Assembly: GCA_018067045.1 (NCBI GenBank)
Contig: JAGPVL010000013.1
Coordinates: forward strand, 1-42,222
Length of the DNA stretch: 42,222 nt
Direction: 5' to 3'
From: Gammaproteobacteria bacterium
Lineage (GTDB): Bacteria > Pseudomonadota > Gammaproteobacteria > Pseudomonadales > Alcanivoracaceae
The translations under genes and the position numbers were made by a program. This document shows positions 18,346 to 26,489 of the stretch, in pieces (the first letter of the stretch is position 1; each line of letters opens with the position of its first letter). The notes below the pieces were generated by a model that saw nothing but the letters and a program-made list of their open reading frames with translations, searched no databases and was not told the DNA's origin.

Positions 18346-19104
18346 ATGACGAAAAGAATATTAATATTACTGAGCCTAACTCTTCTTTCGCCACTGGCGT
18401 CTGCCGCGTTTAAATATGAGACGTTGAGCGCACTACAGATGGAGACTTGGCGCGTCCGCATGGGATTCCATCAGCTTGCCGTGCGCGGCAATGCACCGCA
18501 GGACCTCGACGCCCTTGAAGATGTCATTGCAGAAGGGAGTGGGCTGGTTGATGAACTAGGCCAACAAGCAAGCAACGCTACAGAAAAAGACTCGGCTGCC
18601 GAAGTGGTGAAGCTGTGGTCTGCGCTGTCTGACCGTGCGGTTGATAACCCGCTTGCGTCACTTGGCTATGCAGACTTTAACGCTTTCAGCGAAATTAACA
18701 GCCTGACTGTCGATTTACATAACGAATTGCAGAAAAACTTAACCTCCGCAGAAAAGGGCGGCCATGACGAACTGCTTCAGCTCGGTGTCGCGCTGCTCAG
18801 AATGTCGTCCGAATATCTTGCTCTATCGACATTCCCGTCTGCCGGCATTAACACTGGCACCAAACAAGACGCCATGGCATTTTCATCCGATGCGATGGCC
18901 TTTGAAATGCATATGGCTGAGCTTGAGAAGAAGCGCTCCGCAGAACCGGATGTAAAGCGCTTGCTAGCAACACTGAAAATGCGCTGGACCTTTATTAAAG
19001 GGGCCATTCCACAACTGGACGATCCTAACGCTGCCCGTGTACCGCTGCTGTTTTATCGTTATAGCAGTCAGACCGCCGAAGACTTATTGGCGTCAATGAA
19101 GTAA
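18346..19104 (+). CDS. Secreted or periplasmic helical protein of unknown function
   Basis: A 252-residue protein that I do not recognise. It has a clear signal peptide (MTKRILILLSLTLLSPLASA, cleavage near residue 20) and a mature part that appears almost wholly alpha-helical, rich in Ala, Leu and Glu. I chose ATG 18346 because AGGA at 18331-18334 is well spaced from it and too close to the ATG at 18337. It lies 94 bases after the DUF805 gene and is convergent with the PhaC-like gene across a 12-bp hairpin. A four-helix sensor-type fold is conceivable but not shown. Confidence 0.7.
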   Translation: MTKRILILLSLTLLSPLASAAFKYETLSALQMETWRVRMGFHQLAVRGNAPQDLDALEDVIAEGSGLVDELGQQASNATEKDSAAEVVKLWSALSDRAVDNPLASLGYADFNAFSEINSLTVDLHNELQKNLTSAEKGGHDELLQLGVALLRMSSEYLALSTFPSAGINTGTKQDAMAFSSDAMAFEMHMAELEKKRSAEPDVKRLLATLKMRWTFIKGAIPQLDDPNAARVPLLFYRYSSQTAEDLLASMK

Positions 19105-19121
19105 CACGCCAGCATTGCCCA

Positions 19122-19151
19122 TCCGACTAACGCTTCGTTGCGTTAGTCGGA
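19122..19151. terminator. Perfect 12-bp hairpin between convergent genes
   Basis: TCCGACTAACGC (19122-19133), loop TTCGTT, then GCGTTAGTCGGA (19140-19151). The right arm overlaps the stop codon of the PhaC-like gene. It has no long T-run but is placed as a bidirectional terminator. Confidence 0.65.
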
Positions 19152-20267
19152 CCTCGCGGCCAACCAGTCCGCAATAATTCTCCACGCATGGCTCGGCGCT
19201 TTGCTGCCAGCAAACACTCCCGCATGCCCACCGGGAACCACTTCAAAACGACGATCTGTAGATGACGTTAAGCGCATAATATCTTTTGCTGCTTGAACGC
19301 TAACAATACGATCCGTTGTGCCTGCAAAGGCGAGTAGGCTACAGCGAATATTAGTAAAATCGGAAAATTGATCACCTATTCGAATTCGGCCACCCGCTAA
19401 ACTGTTTGCGATAATCATTTTTTCAATGACTTCACGTACAGTCGCGCCAGGATAATCGACCATATCGTTAAACCACTGACCCATCGTCATATGGCCGGTA
19501 ACGTACTCTCGATCACTTAGATTACGAACCAGATCGATGTAGGACGCCACCACGCCCGGTGGATTCGTCATTTTGAACCCGAAGGACAAGACGCTAGCGG
19601 GAATATGAAATAGCTTAGTATTTAATGGTTCTAGGCGTAGCTGAAACCAATCGTGGATTTTGAGGGCAGGGTAACTTAACAGCGCCATCATTGAACCAAA
19701 CCCACCGCTTTTGTGAAAATTGACCGGACTGGCAATGGTGCTTAGATTCCGCACCGGCGCATCAGGAAACGCACCGAGATACATCATCGCTAGCAAACCG
19801 CCCATGCAGTAGCCCACGAGACTAATTTGCTTAACTTCTGCATGACGACGTACAGCTGCGACCGCGGCCGGCATCCATTCATTCACATAAGTGTTTAAGC
19901 CAAGCTCACGATCAGAAAGGGAAGGCTTGCCCCAATCCAATAAATAAACCTCATAACCGCGCGCCATTAGGTAGCGCACCATGCTACGACTGGGCATCAG
20001 GTCCCATGTCCACGCCTGAATACCCAGCGCAGGGATAAGCAAAATAGGGATTTTATGTGCTGTCTTGCTAACCGGTACGGGGTGCCCGTCAACGGATATC
20101 GCATCCATAGGTGGCAAGGTGTAATGACGCACCGCCATAATGCCGTCACGGTAAACCTCCACCCACGGCGTCTTATCATTCAGAATAAAGTTTTGCGGAT
20201 GAGTGCGCCGCTCAACGGCGTGCGTCACTGCCCGCCAGGCGGACTTCAGCTTACGACTTCGGCTCAT
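19143..20267 (-). CDS. PhaC-like alpha/beta hydrolase (class III polyhydroxyalkanoate synthase family)
   Basis: A 374-residue alpha/beta-hydrolase with the PHA-synthase version of the lipase box: VGYCMGG with nucleophile Cys154 instead of Ser. Asp319 in AGTTDRIVS and His348 in PGGHAGV complete the triad, and LLDWGKPSLSDRELGLNTYV matches PhaC. Length fits class III synthases, which need a PhaE partner, but no phaE, phasin, phaA or phaB lies nearby. It may be a true synthase with unlinked partners or a PhaC-like protein with another acyl-thioester substrate. Two acyl-CoA thioesterase genes are divergently placed next door, so an acyl-CoA role fits. Confidence 0.82.
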   Translation of the reverse strand: MSRSRKLKSAWRAVTHAVERRTHPQNFILNDKTPWVEVYRDGIMAVRHYTLPPMDAISVDGHPVPVSKTAHKIPILLIPALGIQAWTWDLMPSRSMVRYLMARGYEVYLLDWGKPSLSDRELGLNTYVNEWMPAAVAAVRRHAEVKQISLVGYCMGGLLAMMYLGAFPDAPVRNLSTIASPVNFHKSGGFGSMMALLSYPALKIHDWFQLRLEPLNTKLFHIPASVLSFGFKMTNPPGVVASYIDLVRNLSDREYVTGHMTMGQWFNDMVDYPGATVREVIEKMIIANSLAGGRIRIGDQFSDFTNIRCSLLAFAGTTDRIVSVQAAKDIMRLTSSTDRRFEVVPGGHAGVFAGSKAPSHAWRIIADWLAARSD

Positions 20268-20370
20268 TATCGCGGACTTCCTAAATGGTAAATAACGTAA
20301 TTCTTTGAGTGCGGCGCTGTTCAGCGGCGAAGGAGGGAGGTAATCTTGCCGCAGTTTCCCACTACATCAA

Positions 20371-20862
20371 TTGGCCGCCGTGACAAATAAATCCGCTCCA
20401 GAATTTACCCGTATCCAAATGTGCGAACGCTACGTAGAGGCGGTACGCCATTCCCGAGAGCTTGGCATTGAAATACTGGAAGCACGCGAGCAATCAGTAC
20501 GTGCCCGTTTACCATGGCAAGAACGGCTGGTGGGTAACCCTGATACCAACATGATCCACGGCGGTGCTATTTTTGCCTTCCTCGATCAACTTGGCGGCCT
20601 AGCAAATGCGTTGCGGGTATTTCCCGTCTTTGAAATTACGCCAACGATTGATTTTCGTATCGACCATTTGCGCGCACCAACCCCAGGCAAGGCCATATTC
20701 GGCGAAGCAGAGTGCTATCGGCTATCTGATCATATTGCCTTCGTAAAGTTTGAAGCCTTCGCAGAAGACTCTGATGAGCCTATCGCCACTGGACTTGCCA
20801 CCTACATGAGAATGCAGGTCGACAACGCGGCGACAGTTGTTGCAGGCGAAGGGGCGGCATAA
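20371..20862 (+). CDS. Hotdog-fold acyl-CoA thioesterase (PaaI-like), first of a pair
   Basis: A 163-residue hotdog protein. The PaaI-type core NPDTNMIHGGAIFAFLDQLGG, with its HGG turn and downstream acidic residue, is followed by PTIDFRIDHLRAPTPG and GLATYMRM. These enzymes hydrolyse acyl-CoA thioesters. The start is uncertain: TTG 20371 is the first possible codon and GTG 20380 is an alternative, while a striking GGAGGGAGG lies at 20331-20339, too far from either. The stop overlaps the next start (TAATG), so the two thioesterases form an operon. They may work as a heteromer. Confidence 0.82.
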   Translation: MAAVTNKSAPEFTRIQMCERYVEAVRHSRELGIEILEAREQSVRARLPWQERLVGNPDTNMIHGGAIFAFLDQLGGLANALRVFPVFEITPTIDFRIDHLRAPTPGKAIFGEAECYRLSDHIAFVKFEAFAEDSDEPIATGLATYMRMQVDNAATVVAGEGAA

Positions 20863-21302
20863 TGAAAAATATTAAACAGTGGGTGGAAGACTGCCGTAAT
20901 GGCACTGAAAGCTATCAAGCCCTTATTGACCGCGTTCCGTACGCACGCTTTCTTGGCATTGAGGTTGTCTCGCGCGGGGAAGAGCTCTATTTCATCCTCC
21001 CCAGTAAAGACACCAATGTTGGCAATCCAACCCTACCTGCGCTGCACGGCGGAGCGGTTGCGGGCTTTATGGAGCAGGCCGCACTATTGTTTATTCTTCT
21101 GGAGATGGGCGAACCGCGTATTCCCAAGACTATCGATCTCACGGTCGACTATCTACGCGCGGGCCATGTGCGAGACACCTACGTCGAATGCAGCATCACA
21201 CGTCTCGGTCGGCGTGTCGCGAACGTGCATATCAGCGCATGGCAGGTTCGCCGCGAAGACCCTATTGCTATCGCGCGAGCGCACTTTTTACTGTCCGAGT
21301 AA
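20862..21302 (+). CDS. Hotdog-fold acyl-CoA thioesterase (PaaI-like), second of a pair
   Basis: A 146-residue hotdog protein with the same plan as its upstream neighbour: GNPTLPALHGGAVAGFMEQAA, then PKTIDLTVDYLRAG. The pair is diverged but the same subfamily, suggesting an old duplication. The ATG overlaps the previous stop by one base. Tandem PaaI-like pairs are common beside fatty-acid and aromatic degradation genes, and here the PhaC-like gene and the di-iron oxidase flank them. The substrate cannot be read from the sequence. Confidence 0.83.
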   Translation: MKNIKQWVEDCRNGTESYQALIDRVPYARFLGIEVVSRGEELYFILPSKDTNVGNPTLPALHGGAVAGFMEQAALLFILLEMGEPRIPKTIDLTVDYLRAGHVRDTYVECSITRLGRRVANVHISAWQVRREDPIAIARAHFLLSE

Positions 21303-21343
21303 AAGGATTAAGATAGACCCTCAACCCATTGAATTTTAACAAA

Positions 21344-21368
21344 TATACAGCTCGAAACGAGTTGTATA
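21344..21368. promoter_or_regulatory. Palindromic operator-like site upstream of the di-iron gene
   Basis: TATACAGCTCG (21344-21354), AAA, CGAGTTGTATA (21358-21368): 11-base arms with one mismatch, about 95 bases before the next gene. Size and symmetry fit a TetR-type operator. It could instead be a hairpin ending the thioesterase operon, although no clean T-run follows. Confidence 0.5.
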
Positions 21369-21461
21369 CAGGCTGTATTTTGTCGCCATTTGCATTGGCT
21401 GAACCTCCGGCGGAGGCATACTGTTAGTTGGGTATAACTATTCGTATTGACAGGAGCCGGC

Positions 21462-22574
21462 ATGAAAATAAAGCACGTCAGTCAGCCACCAACCGAGGTG
21501 AGTTTCTACCAAAGCTGGGACGGCCCAGGCCACGCTGATATCGAAGATAAGCTGACCGCCGCGCATGTCGAAGATGTCGTCGAGATCTTTAGCACACCGC
21601 TTACGGGTCATTACAACTGGGATTATTCCAGTGCCGATGATCGTATTCGCAAGCTCTACCGCCTCGGCAAAGAACTCAACTGGAACGCTGAGATCGACGT
21701 CGACTGGCAACAAGACTTTCCTAAAAATCTCGCCCCACTGGATGAAAATCTAAACCCCTTTAAAGGCTGGGCCACCTTTGAAGCGCTGTCCGACGAAGAA
21801 AGGCTTCGTTTCGGCTGGCATAATCTAGCCTGGATGCTCGCCCAGTTTGTTCATGGTGAGCAGGGCGCCTTGCTTGTTGCCTCTCAACTCGCCTCATGCG
21901 CACCAACCTTTGACGCAAAGCTTTATGCCGCCTCGCAAACATTTGACGAAGCCCGCCATGTCGAAGTCTTCACTAAGTATTTACAGGAAAAAATCGGCAT
22001 ATTTTATCCAGTCAATAAACACTTAAAGGCGCTTCTCGATAAAGTCCTCACTGATCCGCGCTGGGACCTTAAGTTTATTGGCATGCAAATCATTATCGAA
22101 GGACTCGCACTGGCAGCCTTCAATACACTTAAGCTCACCGCAAAGGACCCACTGTTAAAAGATATCATCACCTTGGTGATCCGTGACGAAGCACGCCATG
22201 TCACTTTTGGTGTTAATTATCTGGAAGACTTTGTGAAAACCCTGACCGACGAAGAGCGCGAGGAGAGGGCACAATTCGCCTATGAGGCCTGTGTCGTGAT
22301 GCGCGAACGGCTTATCGGCACCGACGTTTTTGAGCACTTTGGCTGGGATGCTGAGAAGGCTAGAGCGCAAGTTCTTGAGTCATCCATCATGCAGCAGTTC
22401 CGTATGCTGTTATTCACTCGTATTATTCCGAACCTCAATCGCATCGGTTTATTAACCGATAGCGTTCGCCCCAAGTTCGAGAGTCTGGGCATTCTACAGT
22501 TCGAAAACTTGCTCGATGATGGCGAGGTGGACTGGGCAGAACTCTCTAAGCCGCTGTACGAAGAGGCCGGTTAG
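21462..22574 (+). CDS. Ferritin-like di-iron carboxylate oxidase/oxygenase
   Basis: A 370-residue helical protein with a full set of six di-iron ligands in ferritin-like order: Glu133 (HGEQGALL), Glu163 and His166 (DEARHVEVF), Glu213 (IIIEGLAL), Glu243 and His246 (DEARHVTFG). This places it among ferritin-fold di-iron proteins such as AurF-like oxygenases and R2-like oxidases. It has no signal peptide. ATG 21462 follows AGGAGC at 21452-21457; an in-frame TTG five codons earlier overlaps that site. The neighbours are acyl-CoA thioesterases and a palindromic operator, suggesting hydroxylation or desaturation of an acyl substrate, which is inference. The true substrate is unknown. Confidence 0.8.
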   Translation: MKIKHVSQPPTEVSFYQSWDGPGHADIEDKLTAAHVEDVVEIFSTPLTGHYNWDYSSADDRIRKLYRLGKELNWNAEIDVDWQQDFPKNLAPLDENLNPFKGWATFEALSDEERLRFGWHNLAWMLAQFVHGEQGALLVASQLASCAPTFDAKLYAASQTFDEARHVEVFTKYLQEKIGIFYPVNKHLKALLDKVLTDPRWDLKFIGMQIIIEGLALAAFNTLKLTAKDPLLKDIITLVIRDEARHVTFGVNYLEDFVKTLTDEEREERAQFAYEACVVMRERLIGTDVFEHFGWDAEKARAQVLESSIMQQFRMLLFTRIIPNLNRIGLLTDSVRPKFESLGILQFENLLDDGEVDWAELSKPLYEEAG

Positions 22575-22587
22575 TCGTTCGAGGCCC

Positions 22588-22857
22588 ATCGCCTGCAAGC
22601 AGCCTCCCACAAGGTCAGCGGTGGCGGTTTGCGTGGGAAGGTGCTTGCACGCGAGCCAGCATTCGCAAAGCCGAAAACCTATCGCCTGCAAGCAGCCTCC
22701 CACAAGGTCAGCGGTGTTTGGTTTGTGTGGGAGGGTGCTTGCACGCGAGCCAGTATTCGCAAAGCCGAAAACCCATCGCCTGAAGGCATCCCCCCACAAG
22801 GTCAGCGGTGTTGGCTTTGTTGGAGGCTGTCTGCACGCGATAGGCTTCAATCGAAGG
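22588..22857. repeat. Tandem array of three REP-type composites (93-94 bp period)
   Basis: Three units start at ATCGCC at 22588, 22681 and 22775. Each pairs a forward half (ATCGCCTGCAAGCAGCCTCC, then CACAAGGTCAGCGGTG) with an inverted half (GTGGGAGGGTGCTTGCACGC or similar). The third copy is the most degenerate. The arrangement is a BIME-like array of REP palindromes between the di-iron gene and the OmpA-lipoprotein gene. Overlapping open frames here are repeat artefacts. Confidence 0.85.
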
Positions 22858-22880
22858 GCGCAAGACTTCATGAGTGACAC

Positions 22881-22957
22881 AAAAAAGCCCGAACCTTTCT
22901 GACTGAAACTTTTCTTTGCAGAATTATCGCAGTCAGTTCGGTTCAGGCTTTTCTTTT
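22881..22957. terminator. Bidirectional terminator between REP array and OmpA gene
   Basis: Arms at 22883-22905 and 22930-22952 pair AAAAGCC.GAACC with GGTTC.GGCTTTT, with an inner CTGACTG/CAGTCAG stem. It has an A-run on the left and TTTTCTTTT on the right, so it could end transcription from either side, notably of the minus-strand lipoprotein gene. Confidence 0.75.
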
Positions 22958-23015
22958 GCCCCCAACAGTAGGGCGGCAGCACCCAGTTAGAGCTTACCCT
23001 GGGCCTGCTAAAAAA

Positions 23016-23681
23016 TTACTTCGTATACGGAACCAGCGTGAGTTCTACGCGGCGGTTCTGCGCTCGACCGGATTCAGAAGAATTCGATGCGATTGGAGAC
23101 GTTTCACCAAAGCCAACAACATCTGTTCTGACCGGCATAACACCAAAACCGAACATTACGTTTGCAACCGCTTGTGCACGATTTTGCGAAAGCAGAAGGT
23201 TGTACTGATCGCCACCCGTGCTATCTGTGTGGCCGCCAACCTGAATCATGGTCGACTTGTATTCATTCAGTACTTCCGCCACAGCATCCAGTACCGGCTT
23301 CACCGATTCTTTAACCATTGATTGATTAGTATCAAAGGTAATGTTGCCCGGCATATTCAAAATAATGTTATCGCCATCACGAGTAACAGACACGCCAGAT
23401 GCTTCAAGTTTCTGGCGTAGCTTAGCCTCTTGGACGTCCATATAATAACCAACGCCGCCACCTGCCACAGCGCCGATTCCAGCCCCAGCTAAGGCCCGCT
23501 CTTTGCGTTCTTTTGCATTATCGGAGGTCGCAATACCAATAAGCGCACCCGTCGCAGCACCAATCATGGCGCCGGCGCCAGCCTTACTCATTTGCTTCTC
23601 GCCGGTGTACGGGTTGATCGTTGAACACCCGCTTACCAGTACTGCTGAAACCATCAATACGCCGCCTGCTAACTTTTTCAT
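23016..23681 (-). CDS. OmpA-family outer-membrane lipoprotein with glycine zipper
   Basis: A 221-residue lipoprotein. ATG 23681 gives a lipoprotein signal ending in VLVSGC, with Cys19 to be lipidated; the upstream in-frame Met adds 12 residues that spoil it. A glycine-zipper segment (GAGAMIGAATGALIG and GAGIGAVAGGGVGYYMD) is followed by an OmpA C-terminal peptidoglycan-binding domain with ITFDTNQ, GGHTDSTGGDQYN, LSQNRAQAV, GFGETSPIASN and QNRRVEL. This is the YiaD-like layout. It should sit in the outer membrane and anchor non-covalently to peptidoglycan. A strong terminator follows. Confidence 0.92.
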   Translation of the reverse strand: MKKLAGGVLMVSAVLVSGCSTINPYTGEKQMSKAGAGAMIGAATGALIGIATSDNAKERKERALAGAGIGAVAGGGVGYYMDVQEAKLRQKLEASGVSVTRDGDNIILNMPGNITFDTNQSMVKESVKPVLDAVAEVLNEYKSTMIQVGGHTDSTGGDQYNLLLSQNRAQAVANVMFGFGVMPVRTDVVGFGETSPIASNSSESGRAQNRRVELTLVPYTK

Positions 23682-23845
23682 ATCTGCTCCAGTCCTAGAA
23701 GTGTTGCCGTGTCGCAAGACTACCTCCTTTTGTGTCAGGAAAAAACGATATGCCGCTCAGCCGTGATAAATTAGTCCCTATATTGACGCTAAGCGCGTCA
23801 CCCATGTTCCACTTACCATCGCATCAAATGGGGTAATAGCTGCCA

Positions 23846-24673
23846 ATGACTGAACGAAATTACATCGATTTCACACCACCAAGCCTTGCCGAACTGGGAA
23901 GAATGACCGCCTTACAACGCCTCTATTTCTCTCCGACACTCGACGGTGCCGAGAATATACAACCGCAACGCCCAGCACTTTTGGTCGGCAATCACGCTCT
24001 ATTTGGCGTTATTGATTCGCCTCTGTTCGTGTATGAGTTATACCGGCAAACAGGCGTTTTTCCTCGCAGCTTAGGTGACCACGCGCATTTTAATGTACCT
24101 GTTTGGGGCTCCCAGCTAACCCGGTTCGGCGCGCTGCCCGGCACCCCTGAAAATTGCCGCGCTTTAATGCAGCAAAAACAATGGATACTGGTTTTCCCTG
24201 GCGGAGCGAGAGAAGTTGCCAAGCGTAAAAGTGAGCTCAATCAGCTGGTCTGGAAGAAACGAACAGGCTTCGCCCGCATGGCAATCGAAAACGGCTTCGA
24301 CATTGTCCCCTTTGCTTCAGTCGGATGTGACGAAACCTACAAGATAGTCCTTGATGGCAATGATATTCTCGCCAGCCGAATCGGCCAGAGGCTGCTGAGG
24401 AATGCCCGTATCAACGACGCATTGCGCGGCGGCGACCTATTTATGCCACTGGTCCGCGGCATCGGCCCGACACTTATTCCACGGCCAAAACAGTTCCGCT
24501 TTCGTATAGGTCAACCCATTAGTACCGAATCGCTGAGCGGTCAGCACGACGACCCCAATGTGCTCTGGGCAATGCGTGAACAAGTGGCAGATAGTATTAC
24601 GTCGATGATTAAGGCGCTTCAGCAAGAAGAGGCGCATACGCCAAAGTCGTTAATACGACGCTGGTTAACATGA
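23846..24673 (+). CDS. Lysophospholipid/diacylglycerol acyltransferase-like protein (TMEM68/PES type)
   Basis: A 275-residue LPLAT-superfamily protein. The active-site block is LLVGNHALFGVIDSPL with His50, in which the acidic residue is Asp57, seven residues on, instead of the usual HxxxxD; TMEM68-like and plant phytyl-ester-synthase relatives share this form. The later FPGGAREVAKRKS (about 117-129) is the second signature of that group. It should move an acyl chain to a glycerol or alcohol acceptor at the membrane. Glycerol-3-phosphate dehydrogenase follows 100 bases downstream on the same strand. Acceptor and product are not determined. Confidence 0.78.
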   Translation: MTERNYIDFTPPSLAELGRMTALQRLYFSPTLDGAENIQPQRPALLVGNHALFGVIDSPLFVYELYRQTGVFPRSLGDHAHFNVPVWGSQLTRFGALPGTPENCRALMQQKQWILVFPGGAREVAKRKSELNQLVWKKRTGFARMAIENGFDIVPFASVGCDETYKIVLDGNDILASRIGQRLLRNARINDALRGGDLFMPLVRGIGPTLIPRPKQFRFRIGQPISTESLSGQHDDPNVLWAMREQVADSITSMIKALQQEEAHTPKSLIRRWLT

Positions 24674-24773
24674 AGTCGTGCGTCGGCAAAAGCTGAGGCA
24701 TCCAATCCATATTTTAGGTACTGATTTCATCGCCGATTTCCTTACCGATTAAGCACCGCCGCAGGAGAGTAAC

Positions 24774-26381
24774 ATGACAGGTCAACGCCCAGATCCAGCA
24801 ACACTGGCACAAACCCAGTGGGACCTGATAGTCGTTGGCGGGGGCATAACCGGCGCAGGGATTTTACAGGAAGCGGCACGATTAGGTCTTCGGGCGCTGT
24901 TAGTCGAGCAGCGGGACTACGCTTGGGGCACCTCGAGTCGATCCTCGAAAATGGTACACGGTGGTTTGCGTTACCTGTCACAAGGAGACTTTCGATTAAC
25001 CCGTCACTCGCTGCTAGAACGTGAACGGCTAATTAACGAGCTACCTGATTTGGTCGTCCGTAAAGACTATTTATTTCCGGTGCGCAAAGGCATATTCCCT
25101 GGTCGCTGGGCATTAAAGGGCGCACTGTGGCTGTACGACTTCCTTGCTGGCATTCGTGATCACCGCTGGCTATCAAGCGATGCCGTCCTCGATCTAGCCC
25201 CAGAGTTGCTTGCCGACAATCTTCGCGGCGGCATGATCTATACCGATGCTTTGACCGACGACACACGCCTAGTTATGCGCGTACTTCACGATGCGACATC
25301 GCGCGGTGCGCAAACCTGTAACTACCTTAAAGTTGAGCATATAGACCATCAAAGCGAAGGCTTTCACGTTGTCGTTAAAACAACAGACGGCGATGCAACA
25401 GATAGCTTTACACTCAGTTCAACTCACGTCATTAATGCAACCGGCGCTTGGGCAGATAATCTGTCTGCCGCCAGTGAACGGGTCCGCCCCCAGCGCGGCA
25501 GTCATTTGTTTGTGGCGGCAGAAAAGCTACCCGTTAAACAATGCTTTACGCTGCTCAATCCCGTTGATCAGCGCCCAGTCTTCGTTTTCCCGTGGGAAGG
25601 TCGCACCTGCATTGGCACGACCGATATTGATCACAAAGGGTCGTTGGACCACGAACCGTTTTGCACCGAAGCCGAAATTGATTACTTGCTGCGCTTAATC
25701 AACGCTCATTTCCCAGCCATTCAACTAAGTCGCGCCGATATTATTTCCACCATGGCCGGTGTTCGACCGATCATTGCCTCAGGTAAGGGCGTTAATCCGT
25801 CAGCGGAACGACGCGACCACGCTGTTTGGAAAGCCAATGGCATTGTTTCGGTAAGCGGCGGCAAGCTCACTACATTTCGATTAATTGCACTCGATGCGCT
25901 CAACGTTGCGGGACTGTTGTCGGATAAGGCACATAAGCAAGCCGCCTCAAGCAAGACAACGAGCTTTAATCCCGCAGTAAAAATCTTTGGAACACTGGGC
26001 CATCCACTCGTCGCAATGCCTGAAGGGGAGATGTTACGTGACACCCTTAATTGGGTGCTCAATAACGAGCAAGTCGTCCATCTCGATGACCTTATGCTGC
26101 GCCGCACACGACTCGGCAACTTGCTAACCGACGGCGGCGAATCCGCTCTGCCCGCCGTACGAGAAGCCTGCCAAAAAGTACTTGGCTGGAACGATAGTCG
26201 CTGGCAGGAAGAGGTCAATCGTTACCGCGCTATCATCGAAAAGTTCTACGGCGTGCCACAATCAAACACCGCCCCAGCTCGCGCCGCTTCCTCTAACGCG
26301 GCTCAGGCGCGCACGCCTCAATCAAACATTAGCGGTGCGGCTAAAGCAGAAAGCGCGGCAGATCAGGCGCGAATGGCGTAA
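24774..26381 (+). CDS. glpD: FAD-dependent glycerol-3-phosphate dehydrogenase
   Basis: A 535-residue flavoprotein oxidising glycerol-3-phosphate to dihydroxyacetone phosphate at the inner membrane. The FAD motif DLIVVGGGITGAG lies at residues 17-29, followed by SSRSSKMVHGGLRYL, GRTCIGTTDIDHKG and STMAGVRPI, with the C-terminal DAO domain. GGAGAG precedes ATG 24774. Residues from about 493 onward form an unusual Ala/Ser/Gln-rich tail built from an imperfect 60-base duplication, not part of the conserved enzyme. No glpF, glpK or glpR is in the window. Assignment is firm; the tail is lineage-specific at best. Confidence 0.93.
   Translation: MTGQRPDPATLAQTQWDLIVVGGGITGAGILQEAARLGLRALLVEQRDYAWGTSSRSSKMVHGGLRYLSQGDFRLTRHSLLERERLINELPDLVVRKDYLFPVRKGIFPGRWALKGALWLYDFLAGIRDHRWLSSDAVLDLAPELLADNLRGGMIYTDALTDDTRLVMRVLHDATSRGAQTCNYLKVEHIDHQSEGFHVVVKTTDGDATDSFTLSSTHVINATGAWADNLSAASERVRPQRGSHLFVAAEKLPVKQCFTLLNPVDQRPVFVFPWEGRTCIGTTDIDHKGSLDHEPFCTEAEIDYLLRLINAHFPAIQLSRADIISTMAGVRPIIASGKGVNPSAERRDHAVWKANGIVSVSGGKLTTFRLIALDALNVAGLLSDKAHKQAASSKTTSFNPAVKIFGTLGHPLVAMPEGEMLRDTLNWVLNNEQVVHLDDLMLRRTRLGNLLTDGGESALPAVREACQKVLGWNDSRWQEEVNRYRAIIEKFYGVPQSNTAPARAASSNAAQARTPQSNISGAAKAESAADQARMA
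26257..26376 (+). repeat. Imperfect 60-bp tandem duplication in the glpD 3' end
   Basis: ACAATCAAACA at 26258-26268 recurs as TCAATCAAACA at 26318-26328, and GCGGCTCAGGCGCG at 26298-26311 recurs as GCGGCAGATCAGGCGCG at 26355-26371. The two units encode PQSNTAP...AQAR and PQSNISG...DQAR. Confidence 0.6.
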
Positions 26382-26489
26382 ACTGCCGTCATTCGCAACG
26401 CCTATCCGCTGTATCCATAGGGTAGACGTTGTTCTCTGCGTTCGGCCTGCTGGCACCCAGCTAGGCCTATAGGGTTTCTTGCTTTCATT

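Noticed and set aside
22588-22857. CRISPR array
   Set aside because: Only three units with 93-94 base period, internally palindromic, with spacer parts that are also repeated; no cas genes.
22494-22982. 162-residue minus-strand open frame and three plus-strand frames over the same DNA
   Set aside because: They run through the tandem REP array and the terminator; the protein strings are translations of the repeat and have no domain.
25721-26218. 165-residue minus-strand open frame
   Set aside because: Shadow of glpD in another frame; Ser/Arg-rich with no recognisable fold.
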